Positions 12,368 to 21,646 of a stretch of 64,000 nt of DNA are shown here, piece after piece. Source of the DNA: Puccinia triticina (taxonomy: Eukaryota > Basidiomycota > Pucciniomycetes > Pucciniales > Pucciniaceae); the NCBI RefSeq assembly GCF_026914185.1, contig NC_070565.1:4340001-4404000 (forward strand), given 5' to 3'. The position numbers and the translations under genes are program-made. Each line of letters opens with the position of its first letter. Within the stretch, counting starts at the first letter, position 1. The notes beneath the pieces were generated by a model. That model was given only the letters and a program-made list of their open reading frames with translations, did not search any database and was not told the DNA's origin.

Positions 12368-15300
12368 TTAAGCAATGTCAAGCAACGGTGCATGGTCATC
12401 CGGGATAAGGGTGATCCCATTGTTCTTGATTCCAAAGACTGAAGGCGGCAAGTAACGATAGGCCGCCAATGAGTTGACATGTGCACGAGTCACAACGAGG
12501 GCCTTGCTGTGATCCACTTGCCCAACAATCACTTTATAAAGGTAGAGATAGTATCGGAATCGGGAAGTTGGGACCTTGAGTTTTTTTGGGAACAGATTTG
12601 TGATTGGTGATAGCACAATGAATTCTCGTTGCTGTTGTCTGTGGTCTTCTAAGGTGTAGATTTGCTTAACTATTCCATATCGTTTCTCGCCGTCGATTGT
12701 AGCCACCACACAGTTCTGCGGCTGCATTGTTCCGACTTTGAACCCGTTGCATTCAATCGACCGAAGTGGTTTAGCATATCCATGCAGAACTTTCCGGTTG
12801 TTGGGGATGGGGCAAGTGTCTCTTCTACATATGACTCCCGGATCCTCTCGAGCCAGGTACTTGAAGATCTCTTCGTACATTTGGTCAGTCAAACTGATTT
12901 TTTTATCTGATCTTCTTTCGGAGGTTGGTTTGTTTTCTTCCATCATCGCTCCGTATTCCGGTTTCTCCGTCAATCGTTGCAACTGGCAAGCATGTCGCAT
13001 CATTGTGCCGTTCATCTTGTCTGTTTGGATTTTACTAATATCAGCAGCCATCCAAATGAATATGTCAAGGTGAAAGGAATAGCTCACCAATCAGATCATT
13101 TGTCTTGATCTTCTGCAAAAACCCAATCAGCCGCTCGCCCGCAAATTCAGCCACCCTGGGCAACGGCCCCCATGCTCGCATCTGATCTGGGATGTGCAGT
13201 GCACAATGGTGATTTGGTTGGACCTTGACATCGGCAAAGAGATTCCGCACCGTTTCACCGTAGTTTTTGTAGTTGACCTCGAAACGTGTGACGTGACTGG
13301 CGTTTAGTTGACGTGCAAACAGGATATGTGTACATTGCATCAAGTATGCAGTATTCATAATAAATTTGGCTCGGTTTGATTTGCTGTCGATGTTTCTGAT
13401 GTCGTCTAGGTACAGCTCAAAGATGACAAGTGGTACAATGAACGCAAAGAGGCTATACCATTGTGCGGCTTTTAATTTCCCATGTTGTTCTTCACCGAGA
13501 TTTGGAGGGAGTTTTGAAAGACGTGGAGGCAGGACAACCTGGCTCATTGCTGCACAGAATTTCACAATGTCGTCTTGTGTGAAGAAACCAGCATCAGCAC
13601 CACCATCCAATAAGATGTCGGATTCTTGATCTTCATCGTCAGAGCTAGAAGATACCTCGGTCGTTGGCATTGTTAAAGCCTCCACAGTTTACCTTGGTCG
13701 CTTTCTGTGTGAAAAGGTAGAATGTCGGCGGCGTTTTTTCAACGAACTAGTTTCGGCGACTGCAATAAATTTCCATCTATATCGCCAATGGGCCTGTAAA
13801 ACCCCTTCAAGCCAGTTATGCATAATCCCAAGAACCACACACTTTGCCGGATCCCAATACGTCAGACGGTTGAGTTCAGACCATCGTACACCGGTGCTTT
13901 TGAGGATTTTCTCTTGAGCGTTTAATGATTTCGCATCCCGAGATCGTTTTGCGGCATTGACTGTTTGACTCTTCCACCTCTTCGCAGCGATTTCTAGGGT
14001 GTCGAGGGTGTCGGATTTTGCATGACACCAAGTGCAAAACTGGGTGGCAGATGGGGAGGCAAAACCAGCGACCTTCTTTGTTGCAGGGAGGTCACCGGTC
14101 AAACATAATAATCAAACTCGGACGAAGCGACCATTTGGATACTGATGAGTTTTGATCATGACGCCAGGCTCTAAAGTCCCCAGCTCATCTACAATAGGCT
14201 TGAGGAGGTGGTTGATGGTGCTTGTGTCTGGCGAATACGGCCCGGGAGTGATACCGGCTAGGCAGATATGCGAGATCTTGTTTTGGAGGAAGGGCGGAAG
14301 ATTCAAACAAGTGAGGGCAAATACGCCAGTTGATTCAACTTTGCCACTAGTTTTGTTTCCTCGAGGGTTAAACCAATCCACAAATAGAGACAGAATCAAG
14401 TTGAGTGGTGCTCGTCTGTCAAGAGAAGTTTCCATGTCATCTGAGTCGGAGCCTGCGCTTTCAGGAGGAGGAGTCGAGTCACCCCAGTCCATGTTTTGAT
14501 AGTTTGAGCCATGTTGTACGTCCATAAGGACTTCATCGGATCTTGAGAGTTCCCGTGCCCAAGCGTCAATTGCTTCTTCCGTGTCAGGTTTTGCCAACAG
14601 CCTAAAATCGACTGGGAAACGTACAGGCATCGAGGAACACCAAAGGAGCAAGGGAGAATTTTTGCCTTTGGGTGGGGAAATCGACCATGGTCTTTGAACC
14701 CACGGTGGGTCGTTTTTTGCGTGAAGAGCTCTTCGTCGCAGGGGCGAGATGAGGTGAAAGGTTTATATTCACAAACCATTGGTGCATTGACATCTTGGGG
14801 ATAGAGGCGAAAACACGTTTGACAGCATATACTATCCACGAGCTCTGGGTCCAGATCAGCCCTCGAGATTAAAGTCCGAGGGTCACGCGGCATCTTTGAA
14901 AGGCTCCGGGTTGATGATCGTCGTTTGAGAGTTTTGTTGATTATGTTAAAAAGAACAGTAGTGGCCGTACGACAGTGTTCGCGGCTAACGTTGCAGAATA
15001 TGTGTAGCCAACTAACAAAAAATATGATGAAGACTGTAAAACATACAAGTTTACATTTCAGCAACTAGACAAGAACTGAAGCCAATGTATACTTTAGCTC
15101 ACAGAGATGTGTGTTATCTTTGTTTTCATCGAGTCCTGAAAATGCGCCACTGTCTTCGGAGTATTCACTAGATTCCGGTAGTTCCAAGGGTGGGCTATCG
15201 GACAGGTCATCGGCGCTGTTATCAAAAGTTTCATTTTGACGAGATCTTCTGAAGTCTTCCGAGCAATGAATGGCTATACTTCGGGCAGCTAGATATTTCC

Positions 15301-15442
15301 CAGAAGTCAGTTGTCCGTGCTGGTCGAACACTGTGTGGGTAACACATCGAGAGCAGGTGCAGAGCTGCATTTTCTGGTGAAGTCCGTGTGGAATTGTTCC
15401 AAGGTGCTGCTGATCACGGGGTAGTCTTGTGTGAACATGCAT
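12368..15442 (-). pseudogene. Tnp2-type (CACTA) transposase, broken
   Basis: Minus-strand blocks read as a basidiomycete Tnp2-family transposase. Near 14400-14150 is SLFVDWFNPRGNK followed by GITPGPYSPDTSTINHLLKP; then DLPATKK and GFASPSATQFCTWCH near 14090-14040, GVRWSELNRLTYWDP near 13890 and MHNWLEG near 13815. The C-terminal blocks 13685-13110 and about 13020-12368 follow. N-terminal blocks lie at 15442-15065 and about 14890-14660. An in-frame TGA at 14112-14114 interrupts the domain and the frame changes near 14650, so the gene is probably inactive unless introns explain the shift. The enzyme family cuts and pastes CACTA elements through a DDE catalytic core. Confidence 0.78.
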
Positions 15443-15581
15443 TGAAGTCAGGCGAAGTGACGGATCAGCCAGCCAAGTGTCGCGGCAAAGCCGAAGGTTT
15501 CACATGTCGCGCAAGTTTCGATTCCGGCCTGATTCGTCAGCAGACGCAGCACGCCGCAGCGACAGCGAGATGTCCGCAGTG

Positions 15582-16194
15582 TGAGCTAAACACACATTGG
15601 TCTTACAGGTAACTGTTGGATGATACAATGATAAGGCTCCGCCACACATATTGGGCATGAAGCACATATTCCATCAATTCCAACAGCCCCCCTTGCTTCA
15701 TGCCCCATTGAATCAATATGGGAACACAAATATAACAAGGGTTTTTGCCAATGTTCAATTCAGTTCACTCATGAGCTACGAGACTGTAAATCTGTAAATT
15801 GATGGAATATGTGCTTCATGCCCAATATGTGTGGCGGAGCCTTATCATTGTATCATCCAACAGTTACCTGTAAGACCAATGTGTGTTTAGCTCAGTGGTA
15901 TTAGAGCAGCTCTCATGAATGTAGAAGGTCGTGGGTTCAAATCCCACAACACACAATTCTTTTCACTTCATTGAACATTTACAGATTTACAGTCTCGTAG
16001 CTCATGAGTGAACTGAATTGAACATTGGCAAAAACCCTTGTTATATTTGTGTTCCCATATTGATTCAATGGGGCATGAAGCAAGGGGGGCTGTTGGAATT
16101 GATGGAATATGTGCTTCATGCCCAATATGTGTGGCGGAGCCTTATCATTGTATCATCCAACAGTTACCTGTAAGACCAATGTGTGTTTAGCTCA
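15582..16194. repeat. Palindrome of tRNA-like 5' flanks
   Basis: 15582-15797 is the inverted copy of 15976-16194, including the 90-base flank that ends in the tRNA 5' half. The same flank also stands directly before the complete copy (15800-15880). So three copies of one tRNA-like unit lie here: one inverted and split, one whole, one direct and split. Confidence 0.85.
15881..15955 (+). tRNA. tRNA-like gene, anticodon uncertain
   Basis: The 75 bases give a perfect 7-bp acceptor stem (GTGTGTT with AACACAC), a D stem GCTC/GAGC, an A box TTTAGCTCAGTGG, a 5-bp T stem with the B box GGTTCAAATCC, and a T-rich stretch (TTCTTTT) after the end. The anticodon arm is poor: two mismatches, and no T at position 33 with a loop giving TGA. 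It may be a degenerate or SINE-like tRNA derivative rather than a working tRNA. Confidence 0.6.
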
Positions 16195-17008
16195 CACTGC
16201 AGGCATCCCGCTGTCGCTGCGGGCCGCAGCGACATCATGACGCTGCATATCAGAATGCAGCGTCAGCTGCAGCGACATCTGGCCGGCTGATCGATTTGCC
16301 TTTGGACAGCCGGCCACCAATACATAACAACCTCTCGATGACCGGTCCTTGTGCCGGCCATTGAGAGGATTACACACTCCTCTCACTCCTCTCGGTGACC
16401 AGCTCATGGACCGGTCATCGGGAGGAGTCCACACTCCTCTTGATGCCAGCACACACCGGCGTCAAGAGGAGTACAGACACCTCTCAATGGCCGGCACAAC
16501 GACCGGTCACCGAGAGGAGTACGCACTCCTCTCAATGGCTGGCCCAAGGCCTGGTCATCGGGAGGAGTACATACACACTTCCCTCGATGGACGGCACAGA
16601 CCGGGCATCGAGGTGCATGTACTCCTCTCGACGCCGGCCTGTGTTGGCATTGAGAGGAGTATGGATTCCTCCTCCCAATGACCGGTCCTTGTGCTGGTCA
16701 TCGAGAGGAGTGTGGACTCCTCCTCCCAATGACCAGTCGTTATGCTGGTCATCGAGAGGAGTGTGGACAACTCTCAATGGCCGGCACAAGGACTCCTCCT
16801 GATGGCCGGTCCTTGGGCCAGCCATCGAGAGGAGTGCGTACTCCTCTCGGTGACCGGTCGTTGTGCCGGCCATCAAGAGGTGCGTTGTGTGTACATACCC
16901 CGGTGGCCGGCTGAAGTGTCACTGCAATACTTGTTGCGCGGGGTTCGAATCCCCACTGAATCGTCAGATGTCGCTGCGGTCCGCAGCGACATTGAGATGC
17001 CCGCAGTG
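16195..17008. mobile_element. Non-autonomous CACTG-ended element
   Basis: 814 bp with termini CACTGCAGGCATCCCGCTGT and CACTGCGGGCATCTCAATGT (right end read inverted), continuing into GTCGCTGCGG subterminal repeats. TCA triplets at 16192-16194 and 17009-17011 flank it. Without it the tRNA-like sequence is restored. It has no coding capacity; the inside is a tandem array. Termini resemble those of the 7-kb element, which could supply transposase. Confidence 0.88.
16330..16900. repeat. Degenerate tandem array, GACCGGTCAT core
   Basis: About nine to ten units of 50-65 bases, each holding a partly palindromic CGGTC...GGTCAT core followed by CGAGAGGAGT and an ACTCCTCTC complement. Related cores fill 60470-61470 and 53020-53600. 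Open frames here follow the repeat and are not genes. Confidence 0.8.
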
Positions 17009-17072
17009 TCAGTGGTATTAGAGCAGCTCTCATGAATGTAGAAGGTCGTGGGTTCAAATCCCACAACACACA
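17009..17072 (+). pseudogene. 3' half of a tRNA-like sequence
   Basis: Matches the last 64 bases of the complete copy at 15881-15955 and the half at 3588-3651. Its 5' half is at 16181-16194, on the other side of the 814-bp element. Confidence 0.8.
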
Positions 17073-17207
17073 ATTCTTTTCACTTCATTGAACATTTACA
17101 AAAAATATAGCATACATAGGATAGAGAGAAAGGTGTTGAGAAGGAACCATGAGGTTCGAGCGCGTATGGCTTGTGTATCGTGAGCAGGCCGGAATAGAAA
17201 AGAAAGA

Positions 17208-18672
17208 TCACCAGAGCTTAGGCCAAAAGACGGGAGTACGGGCCTTATAGGCCTGGTATTCGGAGTTATCTTTGAACTGTTTATCAGCCTTGGTTTCGAG
17301 AGGCGGCAAGCCGCTGACTTTGGTGATCAGCAGATACTCCAATATGGGACTCAGACAGCTCATCAAGCGCATCCACACTATCCTCGTCCGATCGACAGTC
17401 CAGAGAAAGCAAAACGTTACTCGATCAGATTTCTTTGGCTGGTTTAAGTCAAGGTCGGTAGTAATTACCCGGAAGCGCTGGCCAGGCAATCAACACCTGG
17501 CTCGTCCAGAGCATCACTTCTCCCACGTAGTTCGGATGGCGACTGACGCTCCACAGTCCGCTACTGATGAACTGCTCGCTGTGGATCTTCTTCATCTTCT
17601 CTTCTCTCCACTTAGTTTTTTGTTGATCGGCCACGCTGTGTTATGATGAATACGAAACAATCTTTTCAGGAAACCCCGAACACTCGCCCAATCTCGCTGG
17701 ATGATGGACAGACAGGCTTACACCTCGAAGAGGAATGATGCCACCCATAACCCGGTACCCAACGATCCAGTCAAGCCCAACGCGGGTTGGCGCGCAGCGG
17801 GGACAGAATTAACCTAAGAATAAGAAAAAAAAATGCGCTGTTAGAAGTTGAGTGAAAACATCAGAAAATCCCAGTCGAGGGCGGGGGCTTACTGCATAAA
17901 CCGGAAATGCGGTGAGAGTGACCCACGAGGCCTGCGCCCTACGAAGAGTCCAAAATCCCAATCAGCCGCCTCTTTCGGGCTACAATTTAGATCGGGGGCG
18001 TGCTCACATCCAGGCACTGAAGAAACGGACCGGATCACGCTTGATCTCATCGAACCTAGAATCACTCCCGCTTTTCTTGATCCGCTGCACAGAAAAAAAA
18101 AGATGCAGGGGGGACGGGATTAGGATGCCAATTCACTTCCAATAGCTTTTCTAAACATTCATAGAAAGTGACTAGTTCGAGAGAGGGAGAGAGAGAGAGA
18201 CGGACTTGGTACAGAAAGCTTCCAAGTCGGGTCGCCCAAAGACACGTCAACCCGCTCATGATCAGTTGTCTCCGATGGAAGCTGGAGAGACTGGGCAAGG
18301 GTGCGGCGAGATTGTGGAGCAGTTTGTAGCGCAAGGAGGGGTAGTAGAGCGAGACGGCCTGTGTCCAAGATGCCCACGAACGAAGAGGGTTAGCTCTGCA
18401 GAACAGCCATTACAAAATGATGTTTACGCAAAGGGAGAGAGGGGACTGAACGGTGCAGGTCAGGAAAGTCGCCGAGCCCGACAGATCGTAGTACCTTCAA
18501 GCACACATTTCAGACGACCAGTTTGGGTTCAGAAGTAAATGTCCACCCCAGGAGACACTGTTAAGCTTAAGAGGCAGAGATCGACATACTTTTCGGTTTG
18601 CAGGGGGACCGCGAAGGCCGCACATAAGGCCTGGATCCCGTAGGCCGTCCCGACCGTCGCCAGCAGCGTCAT
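17208..18672 (-). CDS. DUF1295 / steroid 5-alpha-reductase-like membrane protein
   Basis: Eight exons join in frame to 276 aa: 18672-18590, 18494-18452, 18358-18206, 18084-18008, 17938-17893, 17813-17722, 17635-17469, 17377-17208. Family signatures are present in order: QTEKYYDLSGSATF near residue 30, an RLGSFL motif before RIKKSGSDSRFDEIK, SRHPNYVGEVMLW, and near the end SGLPPLETKADKQF. The last two are the conserved NADPH-binding type region shared with steroid reductases and isoprenylcysteine methyltransferases. Several hydrophobic segments indicate an integral membrane protein, probably of the ER. The substrate is not known for fungal members. The model is compact and lacks defects; exon ends were chosen by hand. 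Confidence 0.82.
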
Positions 18673-19900
18673 TTCCGAATACGACCCTTTACTTGATGAT
18701 GTGAGTTTCTCTTGAGGTCAATGTCGCAATCCTTTGCGGGTGGTCGATGTTGCAGCCTGCGTTGGCATCCGCAATGACGTCATCTCTCTTCTTGTATCTG
18801 TTTAGACCCCCCTCCAATCGTAACCCTCCTCCGAATTACCACCCACGACGATTATGTATGGACCTCATCCTACCTCATCTCCTTTCAACTCTCACTACAA
18901 GGTTCAACTATGTACTCCGAACCAATGCACGGGAACAAAAACGAAGGAAGACGATGGTGTACTGACACCCCCTAGGGCGAAGAAAAGAAGACTACAGAAC
19001 CAAAGAAATGGTTGGAAAGGGAGATGCAAGTTGAAGCAGAGATTCAGGTGTGAGGGGAAAGGCCGCTTGCTGGACATGCATCCGCCGCTAAAGGAGAAGG
19101 CGCAGGGGATTGGGTGGTAACGAGATTAAAACGAGCAGAGAGCGGCTGCGGCTGCTGGTCGCTCTCCAGGCTTCACAGACACACCGGAGAAACGCCGGTG
19201 GGCATGGATCTGGAGAAGAGTCGAGCCAGCCTCATGCCCAAAACAACAAGAGACAAAGACCACGATTAAAGCGGCAAGAAGCAGCAAAGCCCGGCGGGTC
19301 AGACTGGCCACGGCGTTTAAGTGGGCCAGAGAGGCGCGCCGCCATCGAGCCGCTCTCGCCGAGCATGCCGAGCTCTTCGGGTCTGCAGCCAACACCACCC
19401 GCCATCCGCTGCGCAGAAACAGAGTGCCAGGTCGATTTTGGGGGCCGTGCTCATCGGGCCATCGAGTAGAGCCCCTCAAGCAGGAAAGAAAAAGTCTGCT
19501 AAAAAGCGTGTTTGGATGCTGATCGATTGGACGCTGGCGAGGACATCTGGGGGCGCAGAAGGATGGATTCCTGGTGGCCATCATGGCGTGCAGGAGAGAG
19601 AACAGAGAGCTGCTTGAAAGGAAAAGTCTAAATAACAGAGCCGTACATATATCGTTGGGGTCTTTTTGGGAGTCTAGAATTATTGAGGTTTACGATGCTA
19701 ATCCAGAAGAAAGAAAGCCGGGGAGGATCACAGAGAACGAGTGCACAAGAATCCAGAGAACACATCGATTGCCAACGGAGGCTACGAGTCTGTTTTTTCG
19801 TCCCAAAGAACGGCCTTTACGTGGATGTCTTTCCGCTTAATTTCCCGGTGAGTGAAGCGTTAATATGCAGGAAGAAGGCGCCGCCTGCATGTCCCCCGGT
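18673..19900. other. Unresolved, possible multi-exon gene
   Basis: No full gene could be built. Coding-like pieces on the plus strand include an exon near 18975-19045 with TEPKKWLEREMQVEAEIQ between an AG and a GTGTGA donor, and a basic stretch near 19265-19525 with KARRVRLATAFKWAREAR. I do not recognise a family. The region is GC-rich like its neighbours. Confidence 0.3.
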
Positions 19901-20419
19901 TCAGGCCGGGATCGGCGCCGGGTGTGCGGCGGGGTATTCCGTTCCGAGCGGCGCATGGCTGCCAGTCTGATGATGGATGGCCTGCGAATGCTCAGCGGCC
20001 GCTGCGTCGGGGGTATTAGGCACCTCTTGGCCGGGCGCCTCCGGGAGCGCCTCGGGATGGCCCGACGGCGGGCTCTCGCTGGCCGCTCGAGGACGGGGCT
20101 GGTGAGGAGCGCCGGGCGCAAAGGGGGCGGCGTCCAGAAGGCGCCAGTCCGCGCGGATGCTCGGCATCCCATCCTCCCCCATATCCTCGTAAGGCACCGC
20201 CGCCCAGTCCTCGGCCATTGTCTCTCCCACGTCCTCGGCAGGAACCTCCGGCCTTGCGCCTGGAAGAAACGGCGCCCATGGGGAAGCTGCTAATGAGCCG
20301 ATAAGCTGAAAATGGCAACAGGTTTACAGTCAGTCCCTCGCTTTTCTCATCTGGCTAGCTAGCTAACTGTCAACCAATCACTATCACTCAACTGGGACTA
20401 CGAAGAAAATCAGCTTCAT
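19901..20419 (-). CDS. Small secreted protein, paralogue of 4904-5396
   Basis: Exons 20419-20393 and 20305-19901 join to 143 aa. The intron (GTTGAG...TCAG) falls at the same place as in the paralogue, after the ninth codon. The signal peptide reads MKLIFFVVP + LIGSLAAS. The mature protein is rich in Ala, Pro and Glu, lacks Cys, and ends near PLGTEYPAAH, like the other copy. The middle has diverged strongly in sequence and base composition (this copy is very GC-rich). Its function is unknown. In the flipped arrangement of the inverted-repeat segment the two genes would be in the same orientation. Confidence 0.68.
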
Positions 20420-21646
20420 CTCGAAAACTAGTGATGAGTCTACCCGACAACTTGGAGGATGGCTGGAGGGGACGAAAGCGAATGAGGATGCCAGTAGAAA
20501 TAGCCGGACCGATGTGCCACTCAGAGATGGGTGAAACGCGGCCCATATCGCTCAGTTGTTGGGCCATTTTGCAGCGCTTCATGGATGGGCAAGTGGGACA
20601 CCGAGTCTGCTTGACACACGCAATCAAAATGAGTACAATTCGTGATACTGTTTTTGTATGGTGCTCGGTGGGATCATGCATAGCATGTTGTACCGCGCCA
20701 TGAGCTCTTCTTCATCACCATATTTGAGGGAGGCCTCAACTATTACGGGCGAGCGCTCAATGCGACAGAGTGTTGTCATAGCGCGTCAGAGGCCTAGAGT
20801 GGTGCGAGACCATACAATTAGTGCGGTAGCGTCAGGTGTGATCAGGGACTGGTCTGACCAGGCTGTCCTGAGTCCTGACGAGTAACAGCCACATCCACCT
20901 AGTGTGACATATTGTACATATCTCCAAAAAAAAAAAAAAATCCTGTGACGTGGCATAAAAGATGGAGAAACTATGATGACTAAAAAATACAGGAACACGT
21001 CAACACTAGGAGAAACACATCATGAAGGTTGAGGCCTGTGTATGCGAAACGACTGCGGATGATGACAATCGCGGGCCGAGTCAAGGCCGAAGATGTGACG
21101 AGCCGCGGCGAGTGTTTTTTCTCCGGTGTCCCTCTGCTCGGGCTGCGTCAGTGGACAAGGATCGGGCGGCGTTTGTCGCAGACAGTGGCGGCCAAGCACG
21201 CTGTGTGTGGGTGCTTCGTCGAGGAGACGGGGATATGTTCCTTTTCCCTGCGCCCCGAAAAGGACATGGGGCCCGCATGTGCGCGCCTCTCTCGGGATGT
21301 ACGGCAAGGGACTCGCACCCGGCGGTGGACGGGAAGAACAACGAGCGGGCTGGGGCCTCCTGCGAATACAGGTACTACGACGACGGTAAGACAGCAGAGC
21401 CAGCACAACAAACGGGGATGGACGGAGATACATGCGGGGAAGAGGTGTGTGTGTGCAGCCGGGGCGGGATGCCGGGACAGAGGAGGATCGGCGGGGAAGC
21501 AGAGCGACTGGCGCGGGGAGGAAACTCTGGGCGGCACAGACGCTGAGACAGAGAGAGGAAAAACGAGGGCAGCGGAAGACGGGCGAGCCCAAAGCCGCAA
21601 GAAACACGAGAACAGCAAGAGGGGGAGGGGGGGGGGGGGGGGGGGG
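20420..21646. other. Intergenic between secreted protein and coiled-coil gene
   Basis: 20420-20950 is the upstream region of the secreted-protein gene, partly similar to that of its paralogue. 21020-21620 is GC-rich with long open frames on both strands and no protein-like features; it is probably the 3' flank of the coiled-coil gene. A G homopolymer lies at about 21622-21646, immediately next to that gene's stop codon. Confidence 0.45.

Larger units (their letters stand above)
10989..15581 (-). mobile_element. CACTA-type transposon, Tnp2 part
   Basis: Ends at 15581 with the CACTG terminus (read on the minus strand), followed by target triplet TGA. It carries the Tnp2 gene and the truncated accessory-gene end. 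With 1144-3587 joined in inverted orientation it makes a 7037-bp element with matching TGA triplets and one tRNA-like target. Confidence 0.8.

Noticed and set aside
15881..15955. A standard functional tRNA
   Set aside because: The stems and boxes are good except for the anticodon arm, which has mismatches and no T33, so it is reported as tRNA-like only.
21020..21607. A 195-residue minus-strand protein
   Set aside because: Cys/Arg/Pro-rich without domain or splice context; it lies downstream of the coiled-coil gene and has equal open frames on the other strand.
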